This document shows, piece by piece, positions 7,761 to 17,207 of a DNA stretch of 64,000 bases (position 1 is the stretch's first letter; each line of letters starts with the position of its first letter). The notes under the pieces were generated by a model. The model saw only the letters and a list, made by a program, of their open reading frames with translations, had not been told where the DNA came from and ran no database searches. The position numbers were made by a program, and so were the translations under genes. Origin of the DNA: Eubacterium multiforme (GTDB taxonomy: Bacteria; Bacillota; Clostridia; Clostridiales; Clostridiaceae); contig NZ_JAUSUF010000009.1 of the NCBI RefSeq assembly GCF_030813415.1, forward strand, positions 53,230-117,229. The letters are read 5' to 3'.

Positions 7761-9299
7761 ATGATAAAAGGGAAAAAACAAAAGGAATCTTTTATTGAGA
7801 AATTTGGTAAAAAGATTCCAGATCCAGTAATTATATTTATAATATTGTATGCTGTAGTAATTATAGGCACAATTTTTATGGGAGGAATGACTTTTGAAAC
7901 TTTAGGAGCAGATGGAGGAACAGTTGCTTATGAAATAAAAAATATGTTTAAGGCAGAAAATTTTAGATGGATTTTTGATAATGCTCTATTAAATAACTGG
8001 CTTGCATATGGAGGCGGAGTTTTAGGAACGATACTTATTGTAATGCTAGGTGTTGGGCTAGCAGAAGAATCAGGACTATTAACTACATTAATTAAGAAAA
8101 TAGGATTAAAGGTTTCAGATAAATTTTTACCTATAGTTTTAGTTTTCTTAGGAATTATGAGTAGTATTGCAACAGATGCTGGTTATATAATTTTAATACC
8201 ACTTGCAGGACTTTTATATGTTGGATTAAAGAAAAATCCGCTAATTGGTATGGCAGCTGCTTTTGCAGGGGTATCAGCTGGATTTAGTGCAAATTTAATA
8301 CCAAGTACTCCAATTGATGTTATTGTAGGTAACAATACTAAAGTATTTGCAGAGGGGCAGGGAGTACCGTTTTTATCACAAACAGGACAAGCTTTAAATC
8401 CTGCAACAATGCATTATATTTTTATAGTTGTATCAACAGTTTTATTATCAATAGTTGGATATTTTATAACTGTTAAATTTGTAAAACCAAGACTTGAAAA
8501 AGAAAAATATGTTGTACCAGAGGATATGAATCTAGAAGATTTTACTGTTAAAGAAGAGGAAAATAAGGCTTTAAAATTTGCAGGACTTGGATTTTTAATT
8601 GGTATTTTAATTGTTATAGCTCTTCATTTTGGACCATTAGCACCATTTGTAGGAGAAGATGGAGCTACAGTTAAACCAATAATGAATAATATTATTTTAA
8701 TAATCACATTCTTATTCTTTATTCCAGGATTATTTTTTGGAATGAAAATTGGTAAATTTAAAAATGCTATGGACATAGTAAGAGCTATGTCAAAACAAAT
8801 GGGTGGTATGGGATATATATTAGTTTTAACATTTTTCTCATATAACTTTTTAGCATTACTTAGCTATTCAAATATTGGAACTTATATAACATATTTAGGA
8901 GCTACATTCCTTCAAAGTTTAGGAATAGATAAATATCCAATAATCTTACTTATAGGATTTATAGTAATAACTTCAATAATAAATTTATTTGTTGGAGGTT
9001 TAACATCAAAATGGATGTTACTTGGACCAATATTTATTCCAATGTTATATCAAGTTAATTCTAACTTAACACCAGATTTTGTATCAGCAGCATATAGGTT
9101 AGCAGATTCATCAACAAATGTTATATCACCACTTATGGCTTATTCTGGAGTAATACTTGTATTTATGAGAAAATATAAGCCTGAATATACTTTAGGAGAT
9201 ATGATAAGACTTATGTTACCTTATTCAATAGGTTTCTTAATTTGCTGGACAATTCTTCTAGTAATATTCTTCCTTACAGGAATACCTTTAGGAGTTTAA
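7761..9299 (+). CDS. AbgT-family transporter (p-aminobenzoyl-glutamate transporter type)
   Basis: A 512-residue integral membrane protein of the usual AbgT length (about 510). Family features are the N-terminal FGKKIPDPVIIFIIL, the helix-breaking loop STPIDVIVGNNTKVF around residue 190, and the C-terminal DSSTNVISPLMAYSG. Characterised members import p-aminobenzoyl-glutamate or export sulfonamides; here it could recycle folate breakdown products or carry dipeptide-like compounds. GATAAGGGG precedes the ATG. It is monocistronic, and a perfect inverted repeat in its leader suggests a dedicated repressor. Confidence 0.85.
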   Translation: MIKGKKQKESFIEKFGKKIPDPVIIFIILYAVVIIGTIFMGGMTFETLGADGGTVAYEIKNMFKAENFRWIFDNALLNNWLAYGGGVLGTILIVMLGVGLAEESGLLTTLIKKIGLKVSDKFLPIVLVFLGIMSSIATDAGYIILIPLAGLLYVGLKKNPLIGMAAAFAGVSAGFSANLIPSTPIDVIVGNNTKVFAEGQGVPFLSQTGQALNPATMHYIFIVVSTVLLSIVGYFITVKFVKPRLEKEKYVVPEDMNLEDFTVKEEENKALKFAGLGFLIGILIVIALHFGPLAPFVGEDGATVKPIMNNIILIITFLFFIPGLFFGMKIGKFKNAMDIVRAMSKQMGGMGYILVLTFFSYNFLALLSYSNIGTYITYLGATFLQSLGIDKYPIILLIGFIVITSIINLFVGGLTSKWMLLGPIFIPMLYQVNSNLTPDFVSAAYRLADSSTNVISPLMAYSGVILVFMRKYKPEYTLGDMIRLMLPYSIGFLICWTILLVIFFLTGIPLGV

Positions 9300-9308
9300 A
9301 TAAAATAT

Positions 9309-9346
9309 AAAAAAATCTTGGGAATTTATTTCTCAAGATTTTTTTC
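9309..9346. terminator. Bidirectional terminator between convergent transporter genes
   Basis: AAAAAAATCTTG and CAAGATTTTTTT pair. The hairpin serves the plus-strand AbgT gene and overlaps the 3' end of the minus-strand ThrE subunit, which stops at 9326. Confidence 0.8.
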
Positions 9347-9805
9347 TTTTTCTTTTTGTAATTTTTTCTTTCTTAAAGCTTTTACTAAATAATATTGTCT
9401 TGTTATTGTTGAAACAAATATAACTCCAAGGGCTAAAGCACCAGCACTTGCAATTGTACTAAGACCAAGTTGAAGTGATTTCATAATATCACCAGTTACA
9501 GCTTCGTACATTGTGTAGTACATACCAGAACCTGGAACTAAAGGAATTAATGCACAAACAACAAGAGATGTTACTGGAGTTTTTAATTTTCTTGCAAGTA
9601 TTTCTGAATAAATACTAAATACAACAGCTGATAAGAAAAAGGATGTTGTATTTGAAAAATGTACTTGAAGGCTTAAAGAATATATAAACCAGCTTAAGCC
9701 ACCACCTAAAGAAGCAAAAATTAAATTTCTTCCATGAATATTAAAAATTATTCCAAAACCAAAGGTTGCAATAATGGAATAAATAGTTTGTAAAAATATA
9801 GTCAT
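9326..9805 (-). CDS. Threonine/serine exporter, small ThrE-type subunit (YjjB-like)
   Basis: A 159-residue membrane protein with about five hydrophobic segments, ending in a charged KEKEKNLEK tail. LVPGSGMYYTMYEAVTGD is the conserved loop of the ThrE C-terminal domain family. In actinobacteria ThrE is one fused protein; in Firmicutes and enterics it is split into a large and a small subunit, as here. The ATG lies one base after the stop of the larger subunit, so the two are translationally linked. It probably exports threonine, serine or a related small metabolite. Confidence 0.8.
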   Translation of the reverse strand: MTIFLQTIYSIIATFGFGIIFNIHGRNLIFASLGGGLSWFIYSLSLQVHFSNTTSFFLSAVVFSIYSEILARKLKTPVTSLVVCALIPLVPGSGMYYTMYEAVTGDIMKSLQLGLSTIASAGALALGVIFVSTITRQYYLVKALRKKKLQKEKEKNLEK

Positions 9806-9806
9806 A

Positions 9807-10571
9807 TTAAATGCCTCCTAAAACTTTAAGCCAAAAGCTAATAACTCCACCAGTACCAACTGCAATAGCAACTGCCACCATAAAAGCTTCGCTAGCTTTT
9901 GTTATTCCAGCAAGATAATCTCCTGCAATTGTATCTCTTATGGCATTTGTAATTGCAAGACCTGGAACTAAAATCATTATAGCACCTATTATAGTTTCAT
10001 CTATATTTGTTATAAAGCCTAAATTTAAAAATAGTATTGAAAAAGCAGCTGAAGTTCCAGCACATATACAATTTATAAAAAAGTCATTAATAGACATTTT
10101 GCCAAATAAATCACAGAGATATTTTATAAATGCACCTATAAAAAAAGCAGCAATTAAATCTCTAAAAGTACCTCCAAAAATTATTGAAAAAAATCCAGCT
10201 GCAAAGCCAGAAGAAATTAAAGTTACTGGCAAAGAATATCGTGGAGTTTTACTTATATCATCAAGTTCAGTCTTTATTAAATCAAAAGAAGGGTGAAAGG
10301 CTGAAATTCTTCTAGATAAATCATTAACTTGTTCAATTCTATGTAGGTTTACTCCTCTTACATGAACTCTTTTTACTAATGAGTAAGTTTCTTTATTGTA
10401 AGATATAGAAACCATTATTCCAGTTGGAGTAACAAAACTATTAACTTCATCAATTGCATAAGATTGACAAATTCTACAAATAGTTTCTTCAACTCTATAT
10501 ATTTCTGCTCCGCTTTGAAGCATTAGTACACCTGCATATGTAGCTAGGTGAAGTAGTCTGTTTACATCCAA
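9807..10571 (-). CDS. Threonine/serine exporter, large ThrE-type subunit (YjjP-like)
   Basis: About 254 residues if it starts at TTG 10571, which has AGGAGGGG 7 nt upstream; an ATG at 10567 is out of frame and the longer frame from 10601 includes the ribosome site. The N-terminal half is soluble (YAGVLMLQSGAEIYRVEETICRIC), as in the DUF1212 domain, followed by about five membrane segments (GFAAGFFSIIFGGTFRD; LVPGLAITNAIRDTIAGDYLAG). It forms the exporter with the next gene on the same strand. Confidence 0.85.
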   Translation of the reverse strand: MDVNRLLHLATYAGVLMLQSGAEIYRVEETICRICQSYAIDEVNSFVTPTGIMVSISYNKETYSLVKRVHVRGVNLHRIEQVNDLSRRISAFHPSFDLIKTELDDISKTPRYSLPVTLISSGFAAGFFSIIFGGTFRDLIAAFFIGAFIKYLCDLFGKMSINDFFINCICAGTSAAFSILFLNLGFITNIDETIIGAIMILVPGLAITNAIRDTIAGDYLAGITKASEAFMVAVAIAVGTGGVISFWLKVLGGI

Positions 10572-10698
10572 AATATCCCCTCCTAAAAGTAAATTTACCA
10601 ATTAGTATTATATCATAAAATTTACAAATTATATCATTATAAATTACTATAAATAATGTCTATTTATAAAAATAATAATATAAATTTCACTAAAAACA

Positions 10699-10727
10699 TT
10701 GAAAAATGATAATTTAGAATTTATAAT
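10699..10727 (+). promoter_or_regulatory. Vegetative promoter of glyA
   Basis: TTGAAA (10699-10704), 17-bp spacer, TATAAT (10722-10727). The start site near 10734 leaves a leader of about 24 nt that contains the GGGGTGG ribosome site, so no RNA regulation is likely. Confidence 0.75.
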
Positions 10728-10757
10728 CTTTATAATTAAAGAAATTGGGGTGGAAAT

Positions 10758-11993
10758 ATGAATTTTGAAGAAATATTAAAAACAGACGAAGAAATTTATA
10801 ATTTAATTGAAGAAGAAAAAGAGAGACAAGAAACAGGTATTGAGCTTATAGCATCAGAAAATTTTGCAAGTGAAGCTGTTATGGAAGCCATGGGATCATA
10901 TTTAACAAATAAATATGCTGAAGGATATCCAAATAAAAGATATTATGGTGGCTGCTATGTAGTAGATAAGGTAGAGGAACTTGCAAGAGAAAGAGTTAAA
11001 AAGTTATTTAACGCAGAACATGCAAACGTTCAGCCTCATTCAGGTTCACAAGCTAATATGGCTGTATACTTTGCTGTATTAAATCCAGGAGATACTGTTC
11101 TTGGAATGGATTTAAGCCATGGTGGACACTTAACTCATGGATCACCAGTTAATTTTTCAGGTAAATTATTTAATTTTGTATCTTACGGAGTTAATGAGAA
11201 AACTGAAGTTATAGATTATGATAATGTAAGAGAACTTGCTTTAAAGCATAAACCAAAATTAATAGTTGCAGGAGCTAGTGCATATTCAAGAGAGATAGAC
11301 TTTGAAAAGTTTAGAGAAATATGTGATGAAGTTAATGCATATCTTATGGTAGATATGGCACATATTGCAGGTCTTGTTGCAGCAGGATTACATATGTCAC
11401 CTGTTCCTTATGCTGATTTTGTAACATCAACAACACATAAAACATTAAGAGGACCAAGAGGAGGACTTATTCTTTGTAAAGAAAAGTATGCAAAGGATAT
11501 AGATAAAAATATATTCCCAGGAATGCAAGGAGGTCCATTAATACATGTTATAGCAGGTAAGGCAGTATGCTTTAAAGAAGCCTTAGATCCTAGTTTTAAA
11601 GAGTATATGAAACAAGTTGTAGTAAACTGTAAGGTACTAGGAGAAGAACTTGTAAATCATGGTTTTAAACTTGTATCAGGTGGAACAGATAATCATCTAA
11701 TATTAGTTGATTTAACAAATAAAGATATAACAGGTAAAGAAGCAGAGCATATTTTAGATTCAATTGGAATTACATTAAATAAAAATACTGTTCCAAATGA
11801 AAAGAGAAGTCCATTTGTTACTTCAGGAGTTAGAATTGGAACAGCAGCAGTAACAACTAGAGGTTATAAAGAAGAAGATATGAAAGAAATTGCTTCAATA
11901 ATAAATGATGCAATAAATATTAGAGAAGAAGGTTCTAAAGAATTAAAAGATAGAGTTTTAGCTCTAAGTTCAAAACATAGAATGTATAAATAA
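10758..11993 (+). CDS. glyA: Serine hydroxymethyltransferase
   Basis: A 411-residue PLP enzyme of normal length that interconverts serine and glycine while charging tetrahydrofolate. [10 protein letters not shown] near residue 30, [13 protein letters not shown], the [13 protein letters not shown] block and [13 protein letters not shown] are diagnostic. The PLP-binding lysine is Lys228 in [12 protein letters not shown]. It is a single-gene unit between its own promoter and terminator. It provides one-carbon units to the same folate pool that folC in this window polyglutamylates. Confidence 0.97.
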   Translation: MNFEEILKTDEEIYNLIEEEKERQETGIELIASENFASEAVMEAMGSYLTNKYAEGYPNKRYYGGCYVVDKVEELARERVKKLFNAEHANVQPHSGSQANMAVYFAVLNPGDTVLGMDLSHGGHLTHGSPVNFSGKLFNFVSYGVNEKTEVIDYDNVRELALKHKPKLIVAGASAYSREIDFEKFREICDEVNAYLMVDMAHIAGLVAAGLHMSPVPYADFVTSTTHKTLRGPRGGLILCKEKYAKDIDKNIFPGMQGGPLIHVIAGKAVCFKEALDPSFKEYMKQVVVNCKVLGEELVNHGFKLVSGGTDNHLILVDLTNKDITGKEAEHILDSIGITLNKNTVPNEKRSPFVTSGVRIGTAAVTTRGYKEEDMKEIASIINDAINIREEGSKELKDRVLALSSKHRMYK

Positions 11994-12003
11994 ATTTAAA
12001 GGT

Positions 12004-12055
12004 AAGCACAGAAAAAGAGATTGAAATTATAATCTCTATCTGTGCTTATATTTTT
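12004..12055 (+). terminator. Intrinsic terminator after glyA
   Basis: AAGCACAGA pairs with TCTGTGCTT, with an inner AGAGATT/AATCTCT stem, followed by ATATTTTT. Confidence 0.8.
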
Positions 12056-12142
12056 GCAATTATATTTAAAAGCTTACATAAAACATAGCCTAAAATTTTG
12101 AGAATATATTTATAATACATAGTAATTTTAAAGAGATATTTT

Positions 12143-13054
12143 ATGGGTAAAAGAGAATTAAAAAATATATTAAATAATGGGAAAACTATAGAAGTTGATT
12201 TAAATTCAAAATTAGTATTTATAAGTGATATCCACAGAGGTGATGGAGGAAGTGCAGATTCTTTAATAGGAAATAAAAATATATATTTAGCAGCACTAAG
12301 GTATTACTATAAGGAAGATTATACTTTAATTGAAGTTGGAGATGGAGATGAACTTTGGAAAAATAAAAATTGTGTAGATATAGCCTATAATTATAAAGAT
12401 GTTTTTAGTATATATAATAAGTTTAATAATAATGATAGGCTTTATATGATATATGGAAACCATGATAAAATGAAAAAAAACAAAGATTTTAAAAACTTTC
12501 ATGAAAGAAAATTTAAAAGGTTTGGTGAAAATTTTGGTGAAGAGTTTTTGAATTTAATAAATAATTTAGAATTTTATAATGGTTTAGTCCTTAAATTTAA
12601 TCCTTCAAATAAAAAAGGAATTGTAGTTCATGGGCATCAATTAGATTTTATGAATGACGAGTTAAGTGGATTTACTAGGTTTTTAGTAAGATATTTTTGG
12701 AGATTCTTAGAAGGTGTTGCAGGATTTAAAGCACCAAATAGTCCTGCAAATAATTATAAAAAGGGAAATAAAATAGATGAAAAATTAGATGGATTTGCAA
12801 AGGAAAATAAAATATTACTAATTGCAGGGCATACACATAGAGCAAGATTTCCAAAGATTAACGAAGGAATATATTTTAATGATGGTTCCTGTGTTCTTCC
12901 ATCTAGCATAACATCCTTAGAAATTAATAAGGGACTTATAGCACTTGTAAAATGGAGTATTGAAGTTTCAAAGGAGAATAATTTATTTATAAAAAGAACT
13001 TTTTTAGCAGGACCTGAAAGAATTGAAGCTTATTTAAAATTTGTAAAGGATTAG
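12143..13054 (+). CDS. Calcineurin-like metallophosphoesterase
   Basis: A 303-residue protein with the metal-ligand series of the family in order: SDIHRGDGG (D-x-H) near residue 30, VGDGDELW (GDxxE), YGNHDKM, VVHGHQLD and AGHTHRARF. No signal peptide or membrane span is seen, so it is cytoplasmic. The substrate is unknown. The ribosome site is weak (AAAGAGATATT). It is followed 42 nt later by the dipeptidase gene, which has its own GGAGG, so the two may form a loose operon. Confidence 0.85.
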   Translation: MGKRELKNILNNGKTIEVDLNSKLVFISDIHRGDGGSADSLIGNKNIYLAALRYYYKEDYTLIEVGDGDELWKNKNCVDIAYNYKDVFSIYNKFNNNDRLYMIYGNHDKMKKNKDFKNFHERKFKRFGENFGEEFLNLINNLEFYNGLVLKFNPSNKKGIVVHGHQLDFMNDELSGFTRFLVRYFWRFLEGVAGFKAPNSPANNYKKGNKIDEKLDGFAKENKILLIAGHTHRARFPKINEGIYFNDGSCVLPSSITSLEINKGLIALVKWSIEVSKENNLFIKRTFLAGPERIEAYLKFVKD

Positions 13055-13096
13055 GATGTATAATATAATTATTATAAAAATATTGGAGGAACTTTT

Positions 13097-14035
13097 ATGA
13101 AATATATTGATTTACATTGTGATACAGCCTATAGGATGATAAATGAAAACTTGCATTTAGATAAAAGCATTTGCAAAGTTAATATAGAAAATTTAAAAAA
13201 GGGAGGAGCACTTGGTCAAATATTTGCTTTTTTCTTAGATTTAGAAGAGGTTAAAGATCCATTTAATGGTTTTATGGATATGTATAATAATTTTATTTTA
13301 GAAACTGAAAGAAATAAAGATTCCATAAAAATAGTTAGAAATATAGAAGAATTGAAAGAATGTGAAAGGGAAGAAAAATTAGCAGCTATTCTTTCAATAG
13401 AAGAGGGAGAAGTTTTAAAAGGAAAATTAGAAAATATTAAAAGAGTATATGACCTTGGAATAAGAATAATAACATTAACTTGGAATTATGAAAACAGCCT
13501 AGGATATCCAAATTATAATTTTAAGTACAAAGATAAAGGCTTAAAGGAAAAAGGGATAGAAATGGTTAAGGAAATGGAGAAGGTAGGAATAATTCCAGAT
13601 GCTTCTCACCTTTCTGATGGAGGATTTTATGATTTAGTTGAGATATGTAAAAAACCATTTATAGCAACTCATTCTAACTCAAGAGAAATAATGAATCATC
13701 CAAGAAATCTAACTGATGATATGATAAAACTATTAAGTAATAAAGGTGGAGTTATGGGACTTAACTTTTGCAGTAGTTTTGTAGGAGAAAATGAGGTAAC
13801 TTCAATTAGTGATTTAGTAAAGCATGCAAAACATATTAGAAATGTTGGCGGAATTGATGTATTAGCCCTTGGAAGTGATTTTGATGGAATAGAAAATGAA
13901 GTTGAAATAAAAGATACAAGTGAAATGAATAAATTATATTATGCCCTTAAAAAAGAAGGATTTAGCGAAGATGATATAGAAAAAATATTTTATAAAAATA
14001 TAATTAGAGTACTAAAGGAATGTAGTAAGGAGTAG
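13097..14035 (+). CDS. Peptidase family M19 (membrane/renal-type dipeptidase)
   Basis: A 312-residue zinc dipeptidase of the amidohydrolase fold. The N-terminal DLHCDTAYRM supplies HxD ligands, SIEEGEVL gives the bridging Glu, DASHLSDGG and ATHSNSREIMNHPRNLTDD supply further ligands, and LGSDFDGI is the C-terminal signature. It hydrolyses dipeptides, including some with D-residues. A TIM-barrel enzyme without a signal peptide here is presumably cytoplasmic and may process peptides taken up by the Opp system. The SDR gene begins 5 nt after its stop, so the two are co-transcribed. Confidence 0.9.
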   Translation: MKYIDLHCDTAYRMINENLHLDKSICKVNIENLKKGGALGQIFAFFLDLEEVKDPFNGFMDMYNNFILETERNKDSIKIVRNIEELKECEREEKLAAILSIEEGEVLKGKLENIKRVYDLGIRIITLTWNYENSLGYPNYNFKYKDKGLKEKGIEMVKEMEKVGIIPDASHLSDGGFYDLVEICKKPFIATHSNSREIMNHPRNLTDDMIKLLSNKGGVMGLNFCSSFVGENEVTSISDLVKHAKHIRNVGGIDVLALGSDFDGIENEVEIKDTSEMNKLYYALKKEGFSEDDIEKIFYKNIIRVLKECSKE

Positions 14036-14040
14036 TAAAA

Positions 14041-14781
14041 ATGAGTAAATTATTAGGTAAGGTTGCAATAGTTACAGGAGCTTCTAGAGGAATAGGAAGG
14101 GATATTGCAGTAGAACTTGCCAAAAATGGAGCAAATGTTTTAGTAAACTATTCAAAAGATGATAGTGGAGCAGAAGAAACCTTAAAAATAATAAAAGATT
14201 TTGGTGGATATGCTATAAAATTTAAGGAAGATATTTCAACCTTTAAAGGTGGAGAAAGAATAGTAAAAGAAGCTATAAATAAATTTGGAGCATTAGACAT
14301 TGTAGTAAATAATGCAGGAAAAAGTAGTATAGGATTATTTATTGATTCTAGTGAAGAGGATATAAATGGACTTATTTCTACAAATCTTTTAGGAGCTATG
14401 TATATAACAAAACATGCAATACCTTATATGTTAAATAAGGGAGGAAATATAATAAATATTTCTTCTATGTGGGGTGATATTGGAGCTTCCTGTGAAGTTT
14501 TATATTCTGCCTCTAAAGGAGGAATTAATCTTTTTACTAAAGCCCTTGCAAAGGAACTTGCACCTTCAAATATAAGAGTTAATGGAGTGGCACCAGGAGT
14601 TATAAATACATCTATGAATAACTTTTTAGGAGAAGAAGAAAAGACTGAATTAGAGGAAGAGATTCCTATGGGAAGATTTGGAGAAGGATATGAAATTGCA
14701 AAATGTGTAGTATTTTTAGCTTCAGAGGAATCTTCTTATATTACAGGACAAATAATTAGAATAGATGGTGGAATGATTTAA
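14041..14781 (+). CDS. Short-chain dehydrogenase/reductase (FabG-like)
   Basis: A 246-residue classical SDR. TGASRGIGRDIA is the NAD(P) glycine motif, NNAGKS is motif II, the catalytic Ser lies in NISSMWGD, and YSASKGG holds the Tyr-x3-Lys pair. The ending SYITGQIIRIDGGM is typical of the FabG and glucose-dehydrogenase groups. No fatty-acid synthesis genes flank it, so 3-oxoacyl-ACP reductase activity is only one possibility. It is co-transcribed with the M19 dipeptidase. Confidence 0.85.
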   Translation: MSKLLGKVAIVTGASRGIGRDIAVELAKNGANVLVNYSKDDSGAEETLKIIKDFGGYAIKFKEDISTFKGGERIVKEAINKFGALDIVVNNAGKSSIGLFIDSSEEDINGLISTNLLGAMYITKHAIPYMLNKGGNIINISSMWGDIGASCEVLYSASKGGINLFTKALAKELAPSNIRVNGVAPGVINTSMNNFLGEEEKTELEEEIPMGRFGEGYEIAKCVVFLASEESSYITGQIIRIDGGMI

Positions 14782-14826
14782 AGTTTTATCTAAAATTAAT
14801 ATCTTATAAAAGTATAGAAAAATAAA

Positions 14827-14864
14827 AAGGCAAAATAACTTCAATAAGAATTTATTTTGCCTTT
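14827..14864. terminator. Bidirectional terminator between the SDR gene and the histidine kinase
   Basis: AAAGGCAAAATAA pairs with TTATTTTGCCTTT between two convergent genes. Confidence 0.75.
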
Positions 14865-14877
14865 AGTGTTTTATATT

Positions 14878-16392
14878 TTAAATATCCATTTCTTCAGGAT
14901 CTTCTTTTTTTAGTGAAAATTTAAATAAAACTCCATTTTCAACATTTTTAATGTCATAAGAAGAATTATATAAATCTAAAATATTTTTAACAATAGCAAG
15001 TCCCAATCCAGTACTATTACTTTTCCTATTTCTTGATTTATCTAATCTATAAAATTTATTAAATAAATTTATATTTTCACCTTCAGGTATTGAAGTACCT
15101 GTATTTAATACAGAAATTTCAAAATAATCATTATTTATTTCATCAATAGATATAAATATAGTATTATCCTTTGGTGTATATTTTATAGCATTAGTTATAA
15201 TATTTGTAAGGACTTGTTCCATTTGAAAAATATCAGCATTAACATAAGAATAATCTGTATTTGGAGAAAATTTAATTTCTAAATTTTTTTCAATACAATC
15301 AGGTTTTAAAGTATTTACAACCTTTGATATTAATCTATTTATATTAAATATTTCAAGTTGAGGCTTAATAACTCCAGATTCAAGTTTAGATAATTCTAGC
15401 ATATTTGAAACGAGCTTTCCCATTTTTTTAGATTCATCTATTATAGTTTCTAAATAAGCTATTTCATCTGTGCCAGATACTATTCCATCTTTAATTCCTT
15501 CTGCATAACCTTCAATTATTCCTATTGGAGTTTTAAGTTCATGACTTACACTTGCTATAAAATCTTTTCTCATAGTTTCAAGCTTACGTTCTTTTTCTAT
15601 ATCTTTTTCAAGTTTTTTATTTTGTTCCTTTAAATTCTTTAAGGAAGCATTAAGATTTTCAGATAAAAAGTTTAATGTTTTAGCTAAGTTACCTATTTCA
15701 TCATCTCTATTGGTTTCACATTTTTCAGAAAAATCCATTTTAGACATTTTATTTGCAATATGATTAATTTTTTTCAAAGGATGAGTAACTAAACTAGAGA
15801 AAATAGATGAAATTATTAAGCAAATAAATAGTATTCCTATAAATATATAAATATAAAACTCATTTATTACATTACTTGCTTCTATAATTGGTTGAATTGA
15901 AGCAACAGATAAAACTAAAGAATCATTTATACCATTAATTGACATAGGAGCTGCAACACCAATACTTTTTGTAGTACCATTATTTGCATAAAAGTTAGTT
16001 GATACAGGTGTATTAGTTTTAAATAATTGATATAGTATTTCTTTATTTCCTAATAAAGTTTTACAAAATTCTGTCAGCATTTTAATGTCTTCTTTATCAT
16101 TTTCCAAATTACTTGATATATATCTAAGATTACCATCTACTGAGAAGATTGCTATTTTTGAGTTGTTTTTGTTTTCAAATTCTTTTAAAGCAGCATATAA
16201 TTTAGATGGATTTTTAAGTTCAAAGGAATTTTGTTTTGAAAATTGTTCAATTTCTTTAACTAACACATCAGTTTTTTTACGCTCATAAAAATCTTCAAAA
16301 ATAAATGTTTGAAAGATTAAAGTTAAAGCCATAAAACAAACAAGGAATACTGATGTTATTACAAATAATCTTCTAGATAAAGTCTTTTTCAT
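14878..16392 (-). CDS. Sensor histidine kinase (HAMP-HisKA-HATPase)
   Basis: A 504-residue membrane sensor. There is a membrane helix at about 7-32, an extracellular domain of about 145 residues, a second helix at about 179-203, then HAMP, a coiled linker, and HisKA with the phosphorylated His284 in SVSHELKTP. The HATPase region has NAIKYTP (N box) and GLGLAIVK (G box). The extracellular part has no recognisable family motif, so the signal is unknown. The start codon overlaps the stop of the response regulator by one base (TAATG), so the pair is translationally coupled. Confidence 0.93.
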   Translation of the reverse strand: MKKTLSRRLFVITSVFLVCFMALTLIFQTFIFEDFYERKKTDVLVKEIEQFSKQNSFELKNPSKLYAALKEFENKNNSKIAIFSVDGNLRYISSNLENDKEDIKMLTEFCKTLLGNKEILYQLFKTNTPVSTNFYANNGTTKSIGVAAPMSINGINDSLVLSVASIQPIIEASNVINEFYIYIFIGILFICLIISSIFSSLVTHPLKKINHIANKMSKMDFSEKCETNRDDEIGNLAKTLNFLSENLNASLKNLKEQNKKLEKDIEKERKLETMRKDFIASVSHELKTPIGIIEGYAEGIKDGIVSGTDEIAYLETIIDESKKMGKLVSNMLELSKLESGVIKPQLEIFNINRLISKVVNTLKPDCIEKNLEIKFSPNTDYSYVNADIFQMEQVLTNIITNAIKYTPKDNTIFISIDEINNDYFEISVLNTGTSIPEGENINLFNKFYRLDKSRNRKSNSTGLGLAIVKNILDLYNSSYDIKNVENGVLFKFSLKKEDPEEMDI

Positions 16393-17063
16393 TATTTCAC
16401 CTCAAATTTGTAGCCACTTCCCCGAACAGTAACTATATAATTTGATTTATCTAGTAACTTCTCACGAAGTCTTTTAATATTTGTATCAACAGTTCTTATA
16501 TCACCATAGTAATCAATTCCCCAAACATTATCTAATATTGTATCTCTTGAAAGAGCTATTCCTTCATTAGATATTAAATATAATAAAAGTTCATATTCCT
16601 TTGGAGATAGAGAAATAGTTTCATTGTCTACCTTAACCTCATGGGAAAGTTTATTTATTGTAAGACCATTAAATTCTTGATAACTAGAATCAACATCTTT
16701 TTTTGTCCTCTTTAATAAAGCCTTACTTTTTGCAACTAAAACCTTAGGACTAAAAGGTTTTGTCATATAGTCATCTGCACCAAATTCATATCCTTGAAGT
16801 TTATCATCCTCCTCAGCTTTTGCAGTTAAAAGAATAACTGGAACAGAGGATACAGAACGAATTTTTTCTAAAAATGTAAAGCCATTCATTTTTGGCATCA
16901 TTACATCTAAAATTATTAAATCAATTTTTTCTTTAGAAAAAACCTCAAGGCCAGATTCACCATCTTCAGCTTCATATATATTAAAATTTTCTTTTAAAAA
17001 ATAATCTCTAATTAAAAATCTAATTTTCAGTTCATCTTCTACTATAAGTATAGATTTTTTCAT
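16392..17063 (-). CDS. OmpR/PhoB-family response regulator
   Basis: A 223-residue two-domain regulator. The receiver domain has the acidic pair E9/D10, phospho-acceptor Asp53 in LIILDVMMPK, and KPFSP at the Lys switch. A winged-helix DNA-binding domain follows from about residue 125 (LSPKEYELLLYL; TVDTNIKRLREKL; VRGSGYKF). It is the partner of the kinase encoded immediately downstream. Targets are unknown; a TATAAT at 17104-17099 on the minus strand is a possible promoter box but no good -35 is visible. Confidence 0.93.
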   Translation of the reverse strand: MKKSILIVEDELKIRFLIRDYFLKENFNIYEAEDGESGLEVFSKEKIDLIILDVMMPKMNGFTFLEKIRSVSSVPVILLTAKAEEDDKLQGYEFGADDYMTKPFSPKVLVAKSKALLKRTKKDVDSSYQEFNGLTINKLSHEVKVDNETISLSPKEYELLLYLISNEGIALSRDTILDNVWGIDYYGDIRTVDTNIKRLREKLLDKSNYIVTVRGSGYKFEVK

Positions 17064-17207
17064 ATTATTTTACCTCCATTAAAAAGACACTTACTTACAT
17101 TATATACAAATATGAAAATATTTAAATAGTTTATAATCTTTGTATTGTATTATTTACTAAAACATATTATATTAAAGGTTGTAATTGAATTACAATGGGA
17201 GAGGAAT